The notes under the pieces are model-generated. The model saw only the letters and a list, made by a program, of their open reading frames with translations. It made no database searches and was not told where the DNA came from. The translations under genes were made by a program, and so were the position numbers. 64,000 nucleotides of DNA from JACRCT01 sp049841135 (GTDB lineage Bacteria; Myxococcota; Myxococcia; Myxococcales; UBA5297): NCBI GenBank assembly GCA_049841135.1, contig JASGHK010000006.1, forward strand, positions 248,001 to 312,000, read 5' to 3'. Below are positions 9,775 through 19,198 of the stretch, in pieces. Numbering within the stretch: the first letter of the stretch is position 1; every line of letters starts with the position of its first letter.

Positions 9775-11820
9775 CTACTTCGCCGGTGCCGGCAGGACCT
9801 CCACGGAGGTGTCCTCGAAGATGTAGCGGTCGAGGAAGCGGTCGGCCGTGGAGTAGGCGGTGACGATGTTCTCGGTCTTGCTGAACCCGTGGCCCTCGTC
9901 CTTGACCACCAGGTAGTGCACCGGGACCTTGCGCGCCTCGATGGCGGAGACCATCCGGTCGGACTGGTCCTTCTTCACGCGCGGATCGCGGTCGCCCTGG
10001 ATGACCAGCAGCGGCTTGACGATCTTGTCGGTGAAGTGGAGGGGCGAGCGGTCGTGCTGGTAGGCGGCGTGCTCGGGGTTCTTGGGGTCGCCGAACTTCT
10101 TGTGGATGTAGTTCGCGCCGCTGGCCCAGTACGCCGGGAAGCTCTCGACGAGGCTCTTGAGATCGGAGACGCCGCAGTAGTCGATGAGCGCGCCGAACTC
10201 CTCGGGCGTGAAGGTGGCCGCCGCCAGCGCCATGTAGCCGCCGTAGCTGCCGCCGAAGACCACCACCTTCTCCTCGTCCACGTTCGCCTGCTTCACGAGC
10301 CACTGCTTGCAGGCGACCACGTCCTTGAGCGGGCCGCCGCCCAGGTCGAGGTTGTCGAGCTTGGTGTAGGTCTTGCCGTACCCGGTGGAGCCGCGCACGT
10401 TGGGCACGAGCAGCACGTAGCCCTTGGACACCCAGTACTGCCGCAGGCCCGAGAACTCGCGCATCGACTGCGCCGTCGGCCCGCCGTGGACCTCGATGAT
10501 GGCCGGGAACGGCCCCGGACCCTCGGGCTTGTAGAGGAACGCCGGCACCTCGCGGTCGTCGAAGCTCTTGATGCGCACGCTCTCGCCCACCGCCATCGTG
10601 CGGTCGGCCAGCGTCGCCGGCAGCGGCTCGATCACCTTGCGGGCGGTGTTCTTCTGCAGGTCGATGACGTAGGGCGCGGCGGGCGTGGTGTCGCCCTGGA
10701 GGCGCACCCCGAGGTAGCGGTCCGTCTTCGACGAGGTCAGCGGCACCCAGGCGCAGCCGGCGGGCGGTGCGGGCAGCGCGACCTTGGCGTGGGTCTTGGC
10801 GTCTTCGAGGTCGAGCTTGAGCTGCCCGTCCTCGTTGGTCGTCACGTAGAAGTACTTGAAGGCGTGCGTGAAGCCCGCGGCGTCGACGTCCCAGCTCGTC
10901 TGCGTGGCCGGCTTGCGCGTCAGGGTCTTCAAGTCCATCGCGTAGAGCGCGGCGAACTCGCGGCCCTCGTCGGTGGCGACGAAGAGCGTCTTGGCGTCCT
11001 TGGAGAACGCGTACGCCGCGGTGAGCACCTCGCCGGTGTGCCTGGTCAGCAGCACGGGCTTTCCGGCCGGCTTTCCCTTGGGGCCGCGCTCGACGAGGTA
11101 GAGGTTGTTGTCGGCGTCGGAGACGGTCTCGTTGATGACGAAGCGCCGGTGGTCGCGGCTGACGCTGGTCAGCTCGAAGCTGCCCGAGGCTTCCCACAGC
11201 CGCTCGCTCTTGCCCGTCTTGACGTCGTACTCCATCAGGTCGAGGTACTTCTCGTCGCGCAGGCTCGAGACGTAGAGGAAGGTCTTGCCGTCGTCGGCCC
11301 AGTCCCAGAAGCCGGTGCGGCGGCCGGCCGGGTAGTCGGCGGTCAGGTCCTTCGGGGCCGTGCCCTTGGAGTCGGTGAGGAACAGGTGCGGCAGCTCGTC
11401 GCCGCCCACGTCCGCCTCGTAGACCAGCTTGTCCTCGGTGGGCGAGAAGGCGAACGAGAGGATGAAGCCCGAGACATGCGTGATCTGCGTGGCGGCGCCG
11501 CCTTCGATCGGCTGCACCCAGATGTCCGTGCGCCCGCCCTCGTCGGAGAGGTACGCGACCCGCTTCTCGTCGTGCGAGAAGGACAGCAGGATGCCGCCGC
11601 GGCTGCCGATGCGGCGGATCTTGAAGTACTCCTCCAGCGCTACCGGCGCCTTGGGCGCGTGCTTGACCTCCACCGTCTTGGGCGCGGGGGCGGGCTCCGC
11701 AGCGGGCGCCGGTGCGGGCTGCGCCGCCGGAGCGGGCGCGGGCTGCTCCTCGGCCTTGGGCGGCGGTGTCGAGGCACAGCCGAACGCGAACAGCAGGGAC
11801 AGCGCGAGCACGAGACGCAT
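9775..11820 (-). CDS. S9 family prolyl oligopeptidase-like serine peptidase, exported
   Basis: 681-residue secreted or lipid-anchored peptidase that cleaves short peptides after proline or related residues. A signal sequence (LVLALSLLFAFGCAS) ends at a Cys that may be lipidated, followed by a Pro/Ala/Glu-rich spacer. Residues about 60-400 form the WD40/TolB-like propeller that gates the active site (FSHDEKRVAYLSDEGGRTDIW, FSPTEDKLVYEADVGG). The alpha/beta hydrolase domain carries the triad Ser525 in GGSYGGYM, Asp612 in GDRDPR and His644 in DEGHGFS. Length and order of domains are normal for the family. The gene is monocistronic; its promoter region is shared with the divergent TPR gene starting at 12022. 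Confidence 0.93.
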   Translation of the reverse strand: MRLVLALSLLFAFGCASTPPPKAEEQPAPAPAAQPAPAPAAEPAPAPKTVEVKHAPKAPVALEEYFKIRRIGSRGGILLSFSHDEKRVAYLSDEGGRTDIWVQPIEGGAATQITHVSGFILSFAFSPTEDKLVYEADVGGDELPHLFLTDSKGTAPKDLTADYPAGRRTGFWDWADDGKTFLYVSSLRDEKYLDLMEYDVKTGKSERLWEASGSFELTSVSRDHRRFVINETVSDADNNLYLVERGPKGKPAGKPVLLTRHTGEVLTAAYAFSKDAKTLFVATDEGREFAALYAMDLKTLTRKPATQTSWDVDAAGFTHAFKYFYVTTNEDGQLKLDLEDAKTHAKVALPAPPAGCAWVPLTSSKTDRYLGVRLQGDTTPAAPYVIDLQKNTARKVIEPLPATLADRTMAVGESVRIKSFDDREVPAFLYKPEGPGPFPAIIEVHGGPTAQSMREFSGLRQYWVSKGYVLLVPNVRGSTGYGKTYTKLDNLDLGGGPLKDVVACKQWLVKQANVDEEKVVVFGGSYGGYMALAAATFTPEEFGALIDYCGVSDLKSLVESFPAYWASGANYIHKKFGDPKNPEHAAYQHDRSPLHFTDKIVKPLLVIQGDRDPRVKKDQSDRMVSAIEARKVPVHYLVVKDEGHGFSKTENIVTAYSTADRFLDRYIFEDTSVEVLPAPAK

Positions 11821-12021
11821 GGGACCCTCCGCTTGAAACGAGAGAGGGCATTCAAACGCCCGCCGCTGGCCGGCGCAACGCGGCGGAGCGAAAGGCGCGC
11901 ACCGGCTCGGAAGGCCCCGGACAGAGGTCGCGGTCGCCATCGCCGCGGCCGTCGAAGTGACTGACTGTCCTACGCGGGAACGGAGCGATAGTGTGTCCGA
12001 CAATCCCCCCCGGAGACCACC

Positions 12022-12993
12022 ATGAGCCATCTCTTCCTGTCGATCTTCGCCTTGTCGGTGGTCTCCGCCGCGCCCGCCCCTGCAACCATGCCGGAGCCCC
12101 CCGAGCAGACGAGGCTCCGTCATGAGCGCGAGGACGCGGAGATTCGTCTGAAGGAGCTCGCCGCCACGGCGAGCGCGCCAAAGCTCTTCGACGAGGGCAT
12201 GAATCGGTTCGCCGAACGGAGGTACGCGGAGGCCGCCCTGTTCCTGGAGGAGGCGCTCAAGGTCGACCCGACGCACGCCAAAGCCCACGTGCACCTGGCC
12301 ACCTGCTACATGAAGGCCGATCGCACCGAAGAGGCGGTCCCGCACTTCCGCGAGTTCCTGCGCCTGGCGCCGGCCGATCCCATGGCTTCCAAGGTCGCGG
12401 CGATTCTCAAGGCCTACGACGCCAAGGCGAAGGATGCGGGGAAGGCGGCCCCCGAGGCGAAGCCCGCTGCAAGGCCGCCCAAGACCTGGCGAAGCAAGAC
12501 CGGCTACCAGCAGACCCGCTGGGGAATGACCCCGAAGCAGGTCAAGGCGCTGTATCCCGGGGCGCTGGAGAACGGGGCAATGGTCGTGGCCAAGGGCAAG
12601 GCTGCCGGGCACGACGCTCAGATCGGCTTCCTATTCCTGGATGGCTCCTTGGCGGGAGTCGCACTCATCTTCCAGGACGGTGTCTTCGCGGCCGAGAGGC
12701 TCAAGGTCTTCGAGGATGTGAAGAAGGGCCTCATCGTCAAGTATGGCGAGCCAGCCGACGACTCGGAGAACTGGAGACAGCCGGCCATGCGAGGCACTGT
12801 CGACAAGGCCACGGCCATCGGGCTGGGCGCTCTCGAGCTGAGCACAAAGTGGGTTGGCGATGGTGAGACGGCGATTCACCTTGGCTGCTCGGCCAAGGAC
12901 GCCGTCCTCTCGGTGCAGCTGCAGTACTTCAGCATCGCGTTCTTCGACGAGCTTGAGCGGTATGTCGGAGGCGGGCAGACCGACGGCCTTTGA
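12022..12993 (+). CDS. exported TPR-repeat protein
   Basis: 323-residue protein with a probable signal peptide (LFLSIFALSVVSAAPAPA). Residues about 55-125 hold two to three tetratricopeptide repeats (FAERRYAEAALFLEEALKV, AHVHLATCYMKADRTEEAV), a protein-interaction scaffold. After a Lys/Ala/Pro-rich linker the C-terminal half is a separate beta-rich domain opening with TRWGMTPKQVKALYPGA, a motif seen in many small exported proteins of unknown function. It is transcribed divergently from the S9 peptidase gene (201 bases between starts), which raises the possibility of co-regulation. The start follows a Shine-Dalgarno-like gaga tract (cggagaccaccATG). Confidence 0.75.
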   Translation: MSHLFLSIFALSVVSAAPAPATMPEPPEQTRLRHEREDAEIRLKELAATASAPKLFDEGMNRFAERRYAEAALFLEEALKVDPTHAKAHVHLATCYMKADRTEEAVPHFREFLRLAPADPMASKVAAILKAYDAKAKDAGKAAPEAKPAARPPKTWRSKTGYQQTRWGMTPKQVKALYPGALENGAMVVAKGKAAGHDAQIGFLFLDGSLAGVALIFQDGVFAAERLKVFEDVKKGLIVKYGEPADDSENWRQPAMRGTVDKATAIGLGALELSTKWVGDGETAIHLGCSAKDAVLSVQLQYFSIAFFDELERYVGGGQTDGL

Positions 12994-13029
12994 GCCGACC
13001 CCTCGCGGTGCGCCAAGGTGCGCGTCCCC

Positions 13030-13231
13030 GCGAGACCACGACCAGAGGCAGGCGGTCCTCTACTGCGAACGCGGGCGCCTGCTCGAAGCTCCGCACGCTG
13101 TGCCTCGCGGCGACGGCGTCGCGAAGGACCCTGAGCGCGCACAGGAGCTTTACCGGCGCGGGTGCGCCCTCGGCAGGGAGCTCCCGTGCCGTTCCTCGGG
13201 AGCGACCTCGCCAATCGACCTCACGTCCTAG
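13030..13231 (+). pseudogene. Sel1-repeat gene fragment
   Basis: A short open stretch encodes GDGVAKDPERAQELYRRGC, a clear Sel1-like repeat, ending in CALGRELPC before diverging into an unrelated tail and a stop. No start codon or further repeats are found in the 36 bases after the preceding gene's stop. It overlaps the end of the converging LRR gene by a few bases. I read it as the remnant of a larger Sel1-repeat gene, captured between two unrelated genes; it is too short to be functional on its own. Confidence 0.55.
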
Positions 13232-14433
13232 CCGTGGGGCATCCCGCTGTGCGTGCGCAGGTGCTTGAAGCGCGCCGCAAGCGCGCGAATGCCCGGCCCC
13301 GGCTCGACACGCGCGTGCTCCAGCGTGAGGCGGCGCAACCCGGGCAGCCCCTCGGCGAGCGCCGCGGCCTGCGCGTCCGTGAGCCGGGCTCCGCGCGTGC
13401 GCAGAGAGACCAAGCCGTCGAGGGCCCGGTTCTTCGCGAGCTCCGCCAGGAAGGCCCCGTCCACGCGATCGCCGAGGAACAGCTCGCGGAGTGCCGGACC
13501 GAGTGCGTGTGTCAGCGCCAGGTTCCAGCGGAACGCCTCGACGCGCAGCGCAGAGACGCCGCCGAGCGCCGGGGCGAGCTGCTCCGGCAGGTCGTCGTAC
13601 AGCGAGAGCGTCAGCTCCTCGAGTGCCCAGCGCCGCGCGCCAAGGAGCCCGACGGACGACGCGTCGAGCGTCAAGGAGGTCACCTTGGCGAAGCGGGGCG
13701 AGTCATCCATCCGTACGTTCGGCGGGGTGCCGATCAGTTCCAGCCGCGTGAGCACCCCTGCAGCCTCGAGCGCCGGCGTTGGATCGAGGTAGCGAAGCTT
13801 CAAAGAGCGGCAGCGGCCGACGACGCTCTCGGCGGCGAGCGGGGCCAGCTCCGAGGGCTCGAGCTGGGTGAGCGTGAGCTCCTCGATTCCCGGACCGAGC
13901 TCCTTGGCGAGCGCACGGGTGTCCGCGGCGGGCTGCGACCGCGCGTGCCCGAGCCCCAGCGCACGCAGCTTCGGAGCGCGCGGGAGGACCGCCGCGATGG
14001 CCTCGGGGAGAATCGGGCTCACCGAGAAGGCGCACAGCCGAGAAAAGAGCGGCAGCTCGCCCAGGCGCATCAGCTCGTCCTGGGCCGCGAAGGAGACCTC
14101 GAGCGAGCGCAGCGGCAGTCGCTCGAAGTGCTCATGGTGCTGCAGGAAGTAGGTGAGGTTCGCCTTGAGGTCCGCGGGCAACCCCCGCTCGTACCAGGAG
14201 TGGAGGTAGCCCCGCCGCGGCTTCTCGAGGCCGGTCAGCAGCACGCGCGCCTGCTCCTCGAGGTCCACGCGCTGCGGGTCGAAGCGAGGCAGCTGCCCGG
14301 CGCGGACCATGAGCCCAAGGTAGCGCCCGCGTGGGTCGCCCTGCTCCTCGAGCCAGTCGGCGTACACCAGCCGCGCCGCGTCGTCATCGGGGTCGGCGCA
14401 GATGCGCTCGAGGAGCTGCTCGCGGGTGACCAC
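13228..14433 (-). CDS. TIGR02996-domain protein with leucine-rich repeats
   Basis: 401-residue protein. The N-terminus EQLLERICADPDDDAARLVYADWLEEQGDPRG is the TIGR02996 domain, which occurs in Myxococcota and Gemmata relatives, typically at the front of leucine-rich or other repeat proteins. The remainder consists of degenerate leucine-rich repeats (LRALGLGHARS, IEELTLTQLEPSELAPLA, LRRLTLEHARVEP). There is no signal peptide, so it is presumably intracellular; function unknown, probably protein binding. The start is a GTG at 14433. An ATG eight bases upstream is in another frame. A second, damaged member of this family lies at 19199-20455. Confidence 0.8.
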   Translation of the reverse strand: MVTREQLLERICADPDDDAARLVYADWLEEQGDPRGRYLGLMVRAGQLPRFDPQRVDLEEQARVLLTGLEKPRRGYLHSWYERGLPADLKANLTYFLQHHEHFERLPLRSLEVSFAAQDELMRLGELPLFSRLCAFSVSPILPEAIAAVLPRAPKLRALGLGHARSQPAADTRALAKELGPGIEELTLTQLEPSELAPLAAESVVGRCRSLKLRYLDPTPALEAAGVLTRLELIGTPPNVRMDDSPRFAKVTSLTLDASSVGLLGARRWALEELTLSLYDDLPEQLAPALGGVSALRVEAFRWNLALTHALGPALRELFLGDRVDGAFLAELAKNRALDGLVSLRTRGARLTDAQAAALAEGLPGLRRLTLEHARVEPGPGIRALAARFKHLRTHSGMPHG

Positions 14434-14507
14434 GCGTGCATGGTAGCGCGGCGCGAGGCCGGCGATCCGAGGCTAGGCCAGCGGTCCAGCGGTCCGGGAC
14501 GAGTGGC

Positions 14508-15116
14508 CTACGGCGCCGCGAAGCCGCCGCGGACCCACCTCGCCGCGCCGTCCTGCGTGAGCTTGTAGTGGGCCTCGACCCTCGCGGTGGCGACGATCTC
14601 GCCGGCGTCGGTGGTGGCGGTCAGCGTGCCGTACGGCTCGTATTCGTCGGGCACCAGCACCAGCTCGACCTTGTACCAGACGCCGTCCCAGGCCAGGTGC
14701 AGGGTCTTCTTCAGCGCGGCCTCTCGCTGCCGGACCGATTGGTCCAGGACCTCCGAGGCGGTCTTGACGAAGGTGGCGAAGGCCGTGGCGTCGAAGGGCT
14801 TGGGGTTCTTCTTGTCGCGGCCCATCACCCACGGGCTGATCAAGACCGGCTCCGGGAGGTCGTCCTTGCAGATCTCCACCGCCCAGCCGTCGTCGTCCTC
14901 GTTCTTGATGACCTTCGCGGACCAGCCGTTCTTCCTCCAGTAGCGCGCCTCCATCGTCTCGTCGTCCGCGGGCTCGGGCTCGGGCTTCGGCGCGGGCGCG
15001 GGCTGGGCCGGCGCGGCCGCGACCGGAACAGGCGACGGACACGGAGCTGGAGGTGCAGGGGGAAGCGGGGAAGCTGAGGGTTGCGCGACCTTGGGCGCCT
15101 TGGCTTTGCGAGTCAT
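14508..15116 (-). CDS. hypothetical protein with proline-rich N-terminus
   Basis: 202-residue protein of unknown function. It begins with a basic stretch (MTRKAKAPKVAQ) and about 40 residues of Pro/Ala spacer, then a folded domain of about 140 residues with many aromatic residues (RYWRKNGWSAKVIKNEDDDGWAVEIC, WVMGRDKKNPKPFDA, LHLAWDGVWYKVELVLVPDEY). No secretion signal is evident. The start ATG at 15116 is preferred over a longer frame that runs into the divergent promoter region, because upstream sequence is not protein-like. It is transcribed away from the MuiA-like pair, with 157 bases between starts. Confidence 0.7.
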   Translation of the reverse strand: MTRKAKAPKVAQPSASPLPPAPPAPCPSPVPVAAAPAQPAPAPKPEPEPADDETMEARYWRKNGWSAKVIKNEDDDGWAVEICKDDLPEPVLISPWVMGRDKKNPKPFDATAFATFVKTASEVLDQSVRQREAALKKTLHLAWDGVWYKVELVLVPDEYEPYGTLTATTDAGEIVATARVEAHYKLTQDGAARWVRGGFAAP

Positions 15117-15273
15117 GGGCAGACGGTACTCCGGCTGGCCCTTCGATCCGGTACCGAAATCGGCGGGCTGGGCCGGCAGCCGGCGAGGCAGCGAGCCCAC
15201 GGAGGCTCGCTCCCCGCGCGCCTGAGAAGGTGCGATCCTTCGCCTTCCTGACGTTTGCCGCCCGGGGACCGCC

Positions 15274-17544
15274 ATGACCCACACCGAGCTCCTCGCCGTC
15301 CTGTCGCTGCCACTCGCGCTCTGCGCCGCGGCCCAACCCTCGCCGGCGCCCGAGCTGCCGGTGCGCGAGGTGACCGTCTACAGCGACCGGGCGCGCGTCC
15401 AGCGCCGCGGCACGGTGGCGCTCGCCGGAGAGACCCGGGTGCGGCTGCCGGCGCTTCCGCCCACGCTCGACCCCGACTCGGTGCGGCTGGAGGCGCAGGG
15501 CGCGGTGGTTCGCGGGCTCGAGGTGCGCCGCGCCCAGGCCGGCGAGCTGCCACGCTCCGAGGCCGAGAAGCTCGTCCGCGAGCTGGAGGCGGCCCGCGAC
15601 GCCGAAGCGCTGCTGCGCCAGCGCTGCACCATCCTCGAGGAGGAGCGCGACCTCGTGCTCTCGCTGCGGCCCGAGGCGGTCCCGCAGGCGGACCCCAAGG
15701 CGCCGCCCCAGCTCTTCGAGGCCGGCGGGTGGAAGTCCTCGCTCGCCTTCGTCGACGCCCGCGCGGCCGCGGCCGACGAGGCGCTGCGCGTCGTCGAGGC
15801 GCAGCTGCGCGCCCAGGAGAGGAAGACCGCGGCGCTCGTCGAGCGGGCCCGCCAGCTCGCGGCGCCCCAGCTCGCCGAGCCGGGCTGGACAGCCGAGGCG
15901 GTGGTCGAGGGCCAGGGGCAGGTCGAGCTGACGCTGGCCTACGTGGCCTCCGGCGCGCGCTGGTACCCGGCCTACGACCTGCGCATGACCCCGGGCCAGG
16001 GCGAGGTCCAGCTCGACTTCGCGGGCCTGGTCTCGCAGGAGACGGGCGAGGACTGGAACGACGCCCGCCTGTCGCTGTCCACGGCGGTGCCCGCCACCAC
16101 CTCGACGCTGCCCACGCTGCGCTCCTGGAAGATCGGCGAGCGGGCGCAGTTCGTCCCCACCTCGATGGCCCGGGCCCAGCCCGCCGGCGACGCCTCGCGC
16201 GTCGCCGCGCGCATCGTCGCGGGGAGCGGCCGCGCCGCGAGCGACGCCGACCTGCGCGCGCGGCTCGACGAGTTGATCCACCCCGAAGGCGTGTCCGAGT
16301 CCACGACCGCCCAGGCGCCGCCGAAGGAGAGCAAGGCGGGGAGCGAGAGCACCGCGGGCGGCACCATCATGCTCGGCGTGGGGACGCAGAAGGTCCTCAA
16401 CGTCCCCGGGCTGGCGCGCATCGCCATCGGCGACCCCGCGACTTGCGAGGTCAAGCCGCTCGGCAGCTCGCAGCTGCTCATGGTGGGCATGGCGGAGGGC
16501 CGCACCACGGTCCTGGCCTGGAAGACCGACGGCACGCGGGTCTCCTACACCGTCTCGGTGCGCAAGAAGGACCCCAACGAGTCCATCGAGGAGGTCCGCA
16601 AGCTCCTGGGCGACCGCGAGGGCATCTCCGTCCGCATGATCGGAGACAAGGTCTTCCTCGACGGCTACGCGTACACCGAGGACGACAAGGAGCGGGTGGA
16701 CCAGATCGTCGCGCTTTACCCGAGCATCAAGAGCTTCGTGAAGCTGGCTCCCGGCAAGCGCCCCGAGCCCAAGGTGGTGGAGATCGCCGAGGTCTCCGGC
16801 AAGGGCTCGCGGGAGGAGCAGAAGACCCCGCAGCCCGACAAGGCAGCCGTCCCCGTCACGAGCGTGGCCTTCGGCGCGCCCCCGGGCTGGTCGCCGGGCT
16901 TCGCGGCCGACCTGCCGGCCGCGCTCGCGGGCGGCTACGACTTCGTCTACCCGTCGGCGCGCCCCGAGTCGGTCCGCTCGGGCGGTGAGGCGCGGCGGGT
17001 GGTGCTGCACTCCGCGCGCCTGCCGGCGGTGACCCGCCTGTCGATCTACCCGGGCGTGCGCCAGAAGGCGTTCCTGGTCGCGGAGATCACCAACGCCACC
17101 GACAGGCCGCTGCTGCAGGGCCAGGCCAACCTCTTCGTCGGCGCCGACCTGCAGGGCCAGGCGGTGCTCGACACCACCGCAGCCGGCCAGAAGGCGGCGC
17201 TGCCCCTGGGCGTGGACGACGCGGTCCAGGTCCGGCGCAACGTCGAGCTCGTCACCCGTGAGACCGGCGTCTTCACCAAGGACGACGTGACCACCTACGA
17301 GGTGGCGATTGAGATCCTCAACCCGCGGCCAGCGGCGCTCGACGCCCGCGTGGTCGACCAGGTCCCGCTCAAGGGCGACCAGCAGGTGCAGGTCGCCTTC
17401 GACCGCGCCGATCCGCAAGCGACGCCGACCAAGGACGAGGGGCAGCTGGAGTGGGCGGTGAAGCTCTTGCCCGGCAAGAAGCAGGTGCTGCGCTTCGCCT
17501 ACACCGTCACGCGCCCGCGCGGCGCCCAACTCCGGCAGTGGTGA
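15274..17544 (+). CDS. MuiA-like DUF4140/DUF4139 protein with inserted secretin-N and BON domains
   Basis: 756-residue exported protein (signal peptide LLAVLSLPLALCAAAQ). Residues about 28-125 are DUF4140 (VREVTVYSDRARVQRRG), followed by a coiled coil. The DUF4139 beta domain starts near residue 210 (LTLAYVASGARWYPAYDLRM) and resumes after residue 530 through to the end. Between them sit two extra modules: a pilus/secretin N-terminal domain (about 365-430; GTQKVLNVPGLARIAIGDP, MVGMAEGRTTVLAW) and a BON-like domain (about 432-495; ISVRMIGDKVFLDGYAYTEDD). MuiA-family proteins normally lack this insertion. Function of the family is unknown beyond the name 'mucoidy inhibitor'; the insertion suggests contact with a secretin or outer membrane. 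A second MuiA-like gene follows after 11 bases, clearly an operon. Confidence 0.85.
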   Translation: MTHTELLAVLSLPLALCAAAQPSPAPELPVREVTVYSDRARVQRRGTVALAGETRVRLPALPPTLDPDSVRLEAQGAVVRGLEVRRAQAGELPRSEAEKLVRELEAARDAEALLRQRCTILEEERDLVLSLRPEAVPQADPKAPPQLFEAGGWKSSLAFVDARAAAADEALRVVEAQLRAQERKTAALVERARQLAAPQLAEPGWTAEAVVEGQGQVELTLAYVASGARWYPAYDLRMTPGQGEVQLDFAGLVSQETGEDWNDARLSLSTAVPATTSTLPTLRSWKIGERAQFVPTSMARAQPAGDASRVAARIVAGSGRAASDADLRARLDELIHPEGVSESTTAQAPPKESKAGSESTAGGTIMLGVGTQKVLNVPGLARIAIGDPATCEVKPLGSSQLLMVGMAEGRTTVLAWKTDGTRVSYTVSVRKKDPNESIEEVRKLLGDREGISVRMIGDKVFLDGYAYTEDDKERVDQIVALYPSIKSFVKLAPGKRPEPKVVEIAEVSGKGSREEQKTPQPDKAAVPVTSVAFGAPPGWSPGFAADLPAALAGGYDFVYPSARPESVRSGGEARRVVLHSARLPAVTRLSIYPGVRQKAFLVAEITNATDRPLLQGQANLFVGADLQGQAVLDTTAAGQKAALPLGVDDAVQVRRNVELVTRETGVFTKDDVTTYEVAIEILNPRPAALDARVVDQVPLKGDQQVQVAFDRADPQATPTKDEGQLEWAVKLLPGKKQVLRFAYTVTRPRGAQLRQW

Positions 17545-17555
17545 GGAGGCACGCC

Positions 17556-19189
17556 ATGACCCTGACCATCCTCGCCGCCCTGTCCGCCTTGTCGCTCCCG
17601 CTCCTCGCCGCGCCCGAGGCCCCGCCGCCCGTGGTGCGTGCCGTCGTCTTCCCGGACGGCGCGCTCGTCACGCGCCGGCTGGAGGCGGCCTGCACCGCGG
17701 CGAGTCCTCGGTCGTCTTCCATTCGCTCCCGGCAGACCTCGACCCCACCACGCTGCAGGCCGCCGCCGAAGGACCGGGCGCCAAGGTCGAGGGCGTCAGC
17801 CTCTCCACGCGCACCTTCGAGGAAGCGCAGCCGGCGCTGGCCCGCGAGCTGGACGAGAAGATCGACGCGCTCCAGCTGGAGACCACCAAGGAGACGCGCG
17901 CCCGCGACCGCGCGGTGGCCGAGCGCGCCCAGGCCGAGGCGCTGCGCGCCAGCGCGATCGCCTTCCTCACCCGCGAGATGGCCACGGAGAAGAAGCCGAA
18001 CACGGCCTCCTGGGCGGCCGGGCTCGATGCGGTGCGCACCGCCCTGGAGGACGCGGAGACCCGGCGCAGCTCGGCCGTCGCCAGTCTGCGCGAGCTGGGC
18101 CGGCAGGACGCCGAGCTTCGAGCGCGCCGCGACGCGCTGGCGAGCGCGGAGCCGCGGACGGTGGGCGAGGCCGAGGTGGTGGTGCGCTGCTCGGGCAAGG
18201 GCCGCGCCCGCGTCGAGCTGTCGTACCTGGCGGGCGGCACGAGCTGGACGCCGATGTACGAGGCGCGCGCGGTGGCGAGCCGCGACGCCGTCGAGCTGAC
18301 GGTGCTGGCGCAGGTCGAGCAGGCCACCGGCGAGGCCTGGAAGGGCGTGGAGGTGACGCTCTCGACGGCGGCCACCCGCCGCGACGCGCGGCCGCCGGAG
18401 CTGTTGCCGCTGCGGCTGGGGGCGAGCCCGCAGGAGCAGACCAAGAAGGTGCTGGTGCGCCGCGACGAGGAGGTGCGCCACGTCTCCGAGGACAAGCCCA
18501 AGCCTGCCAACCCGACGGGTGGGCTCGTCGCCACCACGGAGAAGCCACCGTCGCTGGAGGCCCAGGACCAGGGGCTCTCGGTGCAGCTCAAGGTGCCGGG
18601 CGTGGTGGATCTCGCGGGAGACGGCCGGCCGACGCGGTTGAAGGTCGAGACGGTGCGGCTGCCGGCGACGTACTCGATCGTCGCCGTGCCCAAGCTCGCG
18701 CCTCACGCGTTCCGCGCCGCGCAGGCCGTCAACCAGGCGCGCTATCCGCTCTTGGCCGGGCGGGTGGACCTCTTCTCCGCGGGCAGCTACGTCGGGTCAT
18801 CGAGGATGCCTGCCGTCGCTCAGGGCGACCGCTTCAAGCTCGCCTTCGGCGTCGACGAGAGCGTCAAGGTGCGGCGGATGACGCTGGAGGAGGACCGGCG
18901 CGACCCGGGCTTTCTCGGATCCACGCGGCGGATGCTCTACGGCTACAAGGTCGAGCTGGCCAACTTCGCGACCAAGCCCGTCGAGCTCCTCGTCCAGGAG
19001 CACGCCCCGGTCTCGCAGCTCGACGACGTCAAGGTGGTCTTCGACGAGCGGACCACCAAGGGCTTCGAGGTCTCGAAGGAGGACGGGATCCTGACCTGGA
19101 AGCTCTCCCTGGCCGCGAGAGAGAAGAAGGACCTCGAGCTGCGCTTCACCGTGGAGATCCCCGCGAGGTACGACTCGGGCGGTCTGTAG
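17556..19189 (+). CDS. second MuiA-like DUF4140/DUF4139 protein, one frameshift
   Basis: Paralogue of the upstream gene without the inserted domains. The signal peptide (LTILAALSALSLPLLAAPEA) and first DUF4140 strand (VVRAVVFPDGALVTRRLEAAC) are in one frame; near 17695 one base is missing, and GESSVVFHSLPADLDP continues in the next frame to the stop at 19189, giving about 544 residues. A likely cause is loss of a G from a GGG run. A long coiled coil (about 90-205) precedes the DUF4139 domain (VELSYLAGGTSWTPMYEARA, ATGEAWKGVEVTLSTAA), and the C-terminus ends KKDLELRFTVEIPARYD as in homologues. It is translated from an ATG with a good GAGGAGG ribosome site 11 bases after the upstream stop. Confidence 0.85.
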
Positions 19190-19198
19190 CGAGCCCGC

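Noticed and set aside
7586..11851. Very long minus-strand frame across the J-domain, hypothetical and S9 genes
   Set aside because: It overlaps three well-supported genes in other frames and consists mostly of Arg/Pro/Gly-rich sequence with no family signature.
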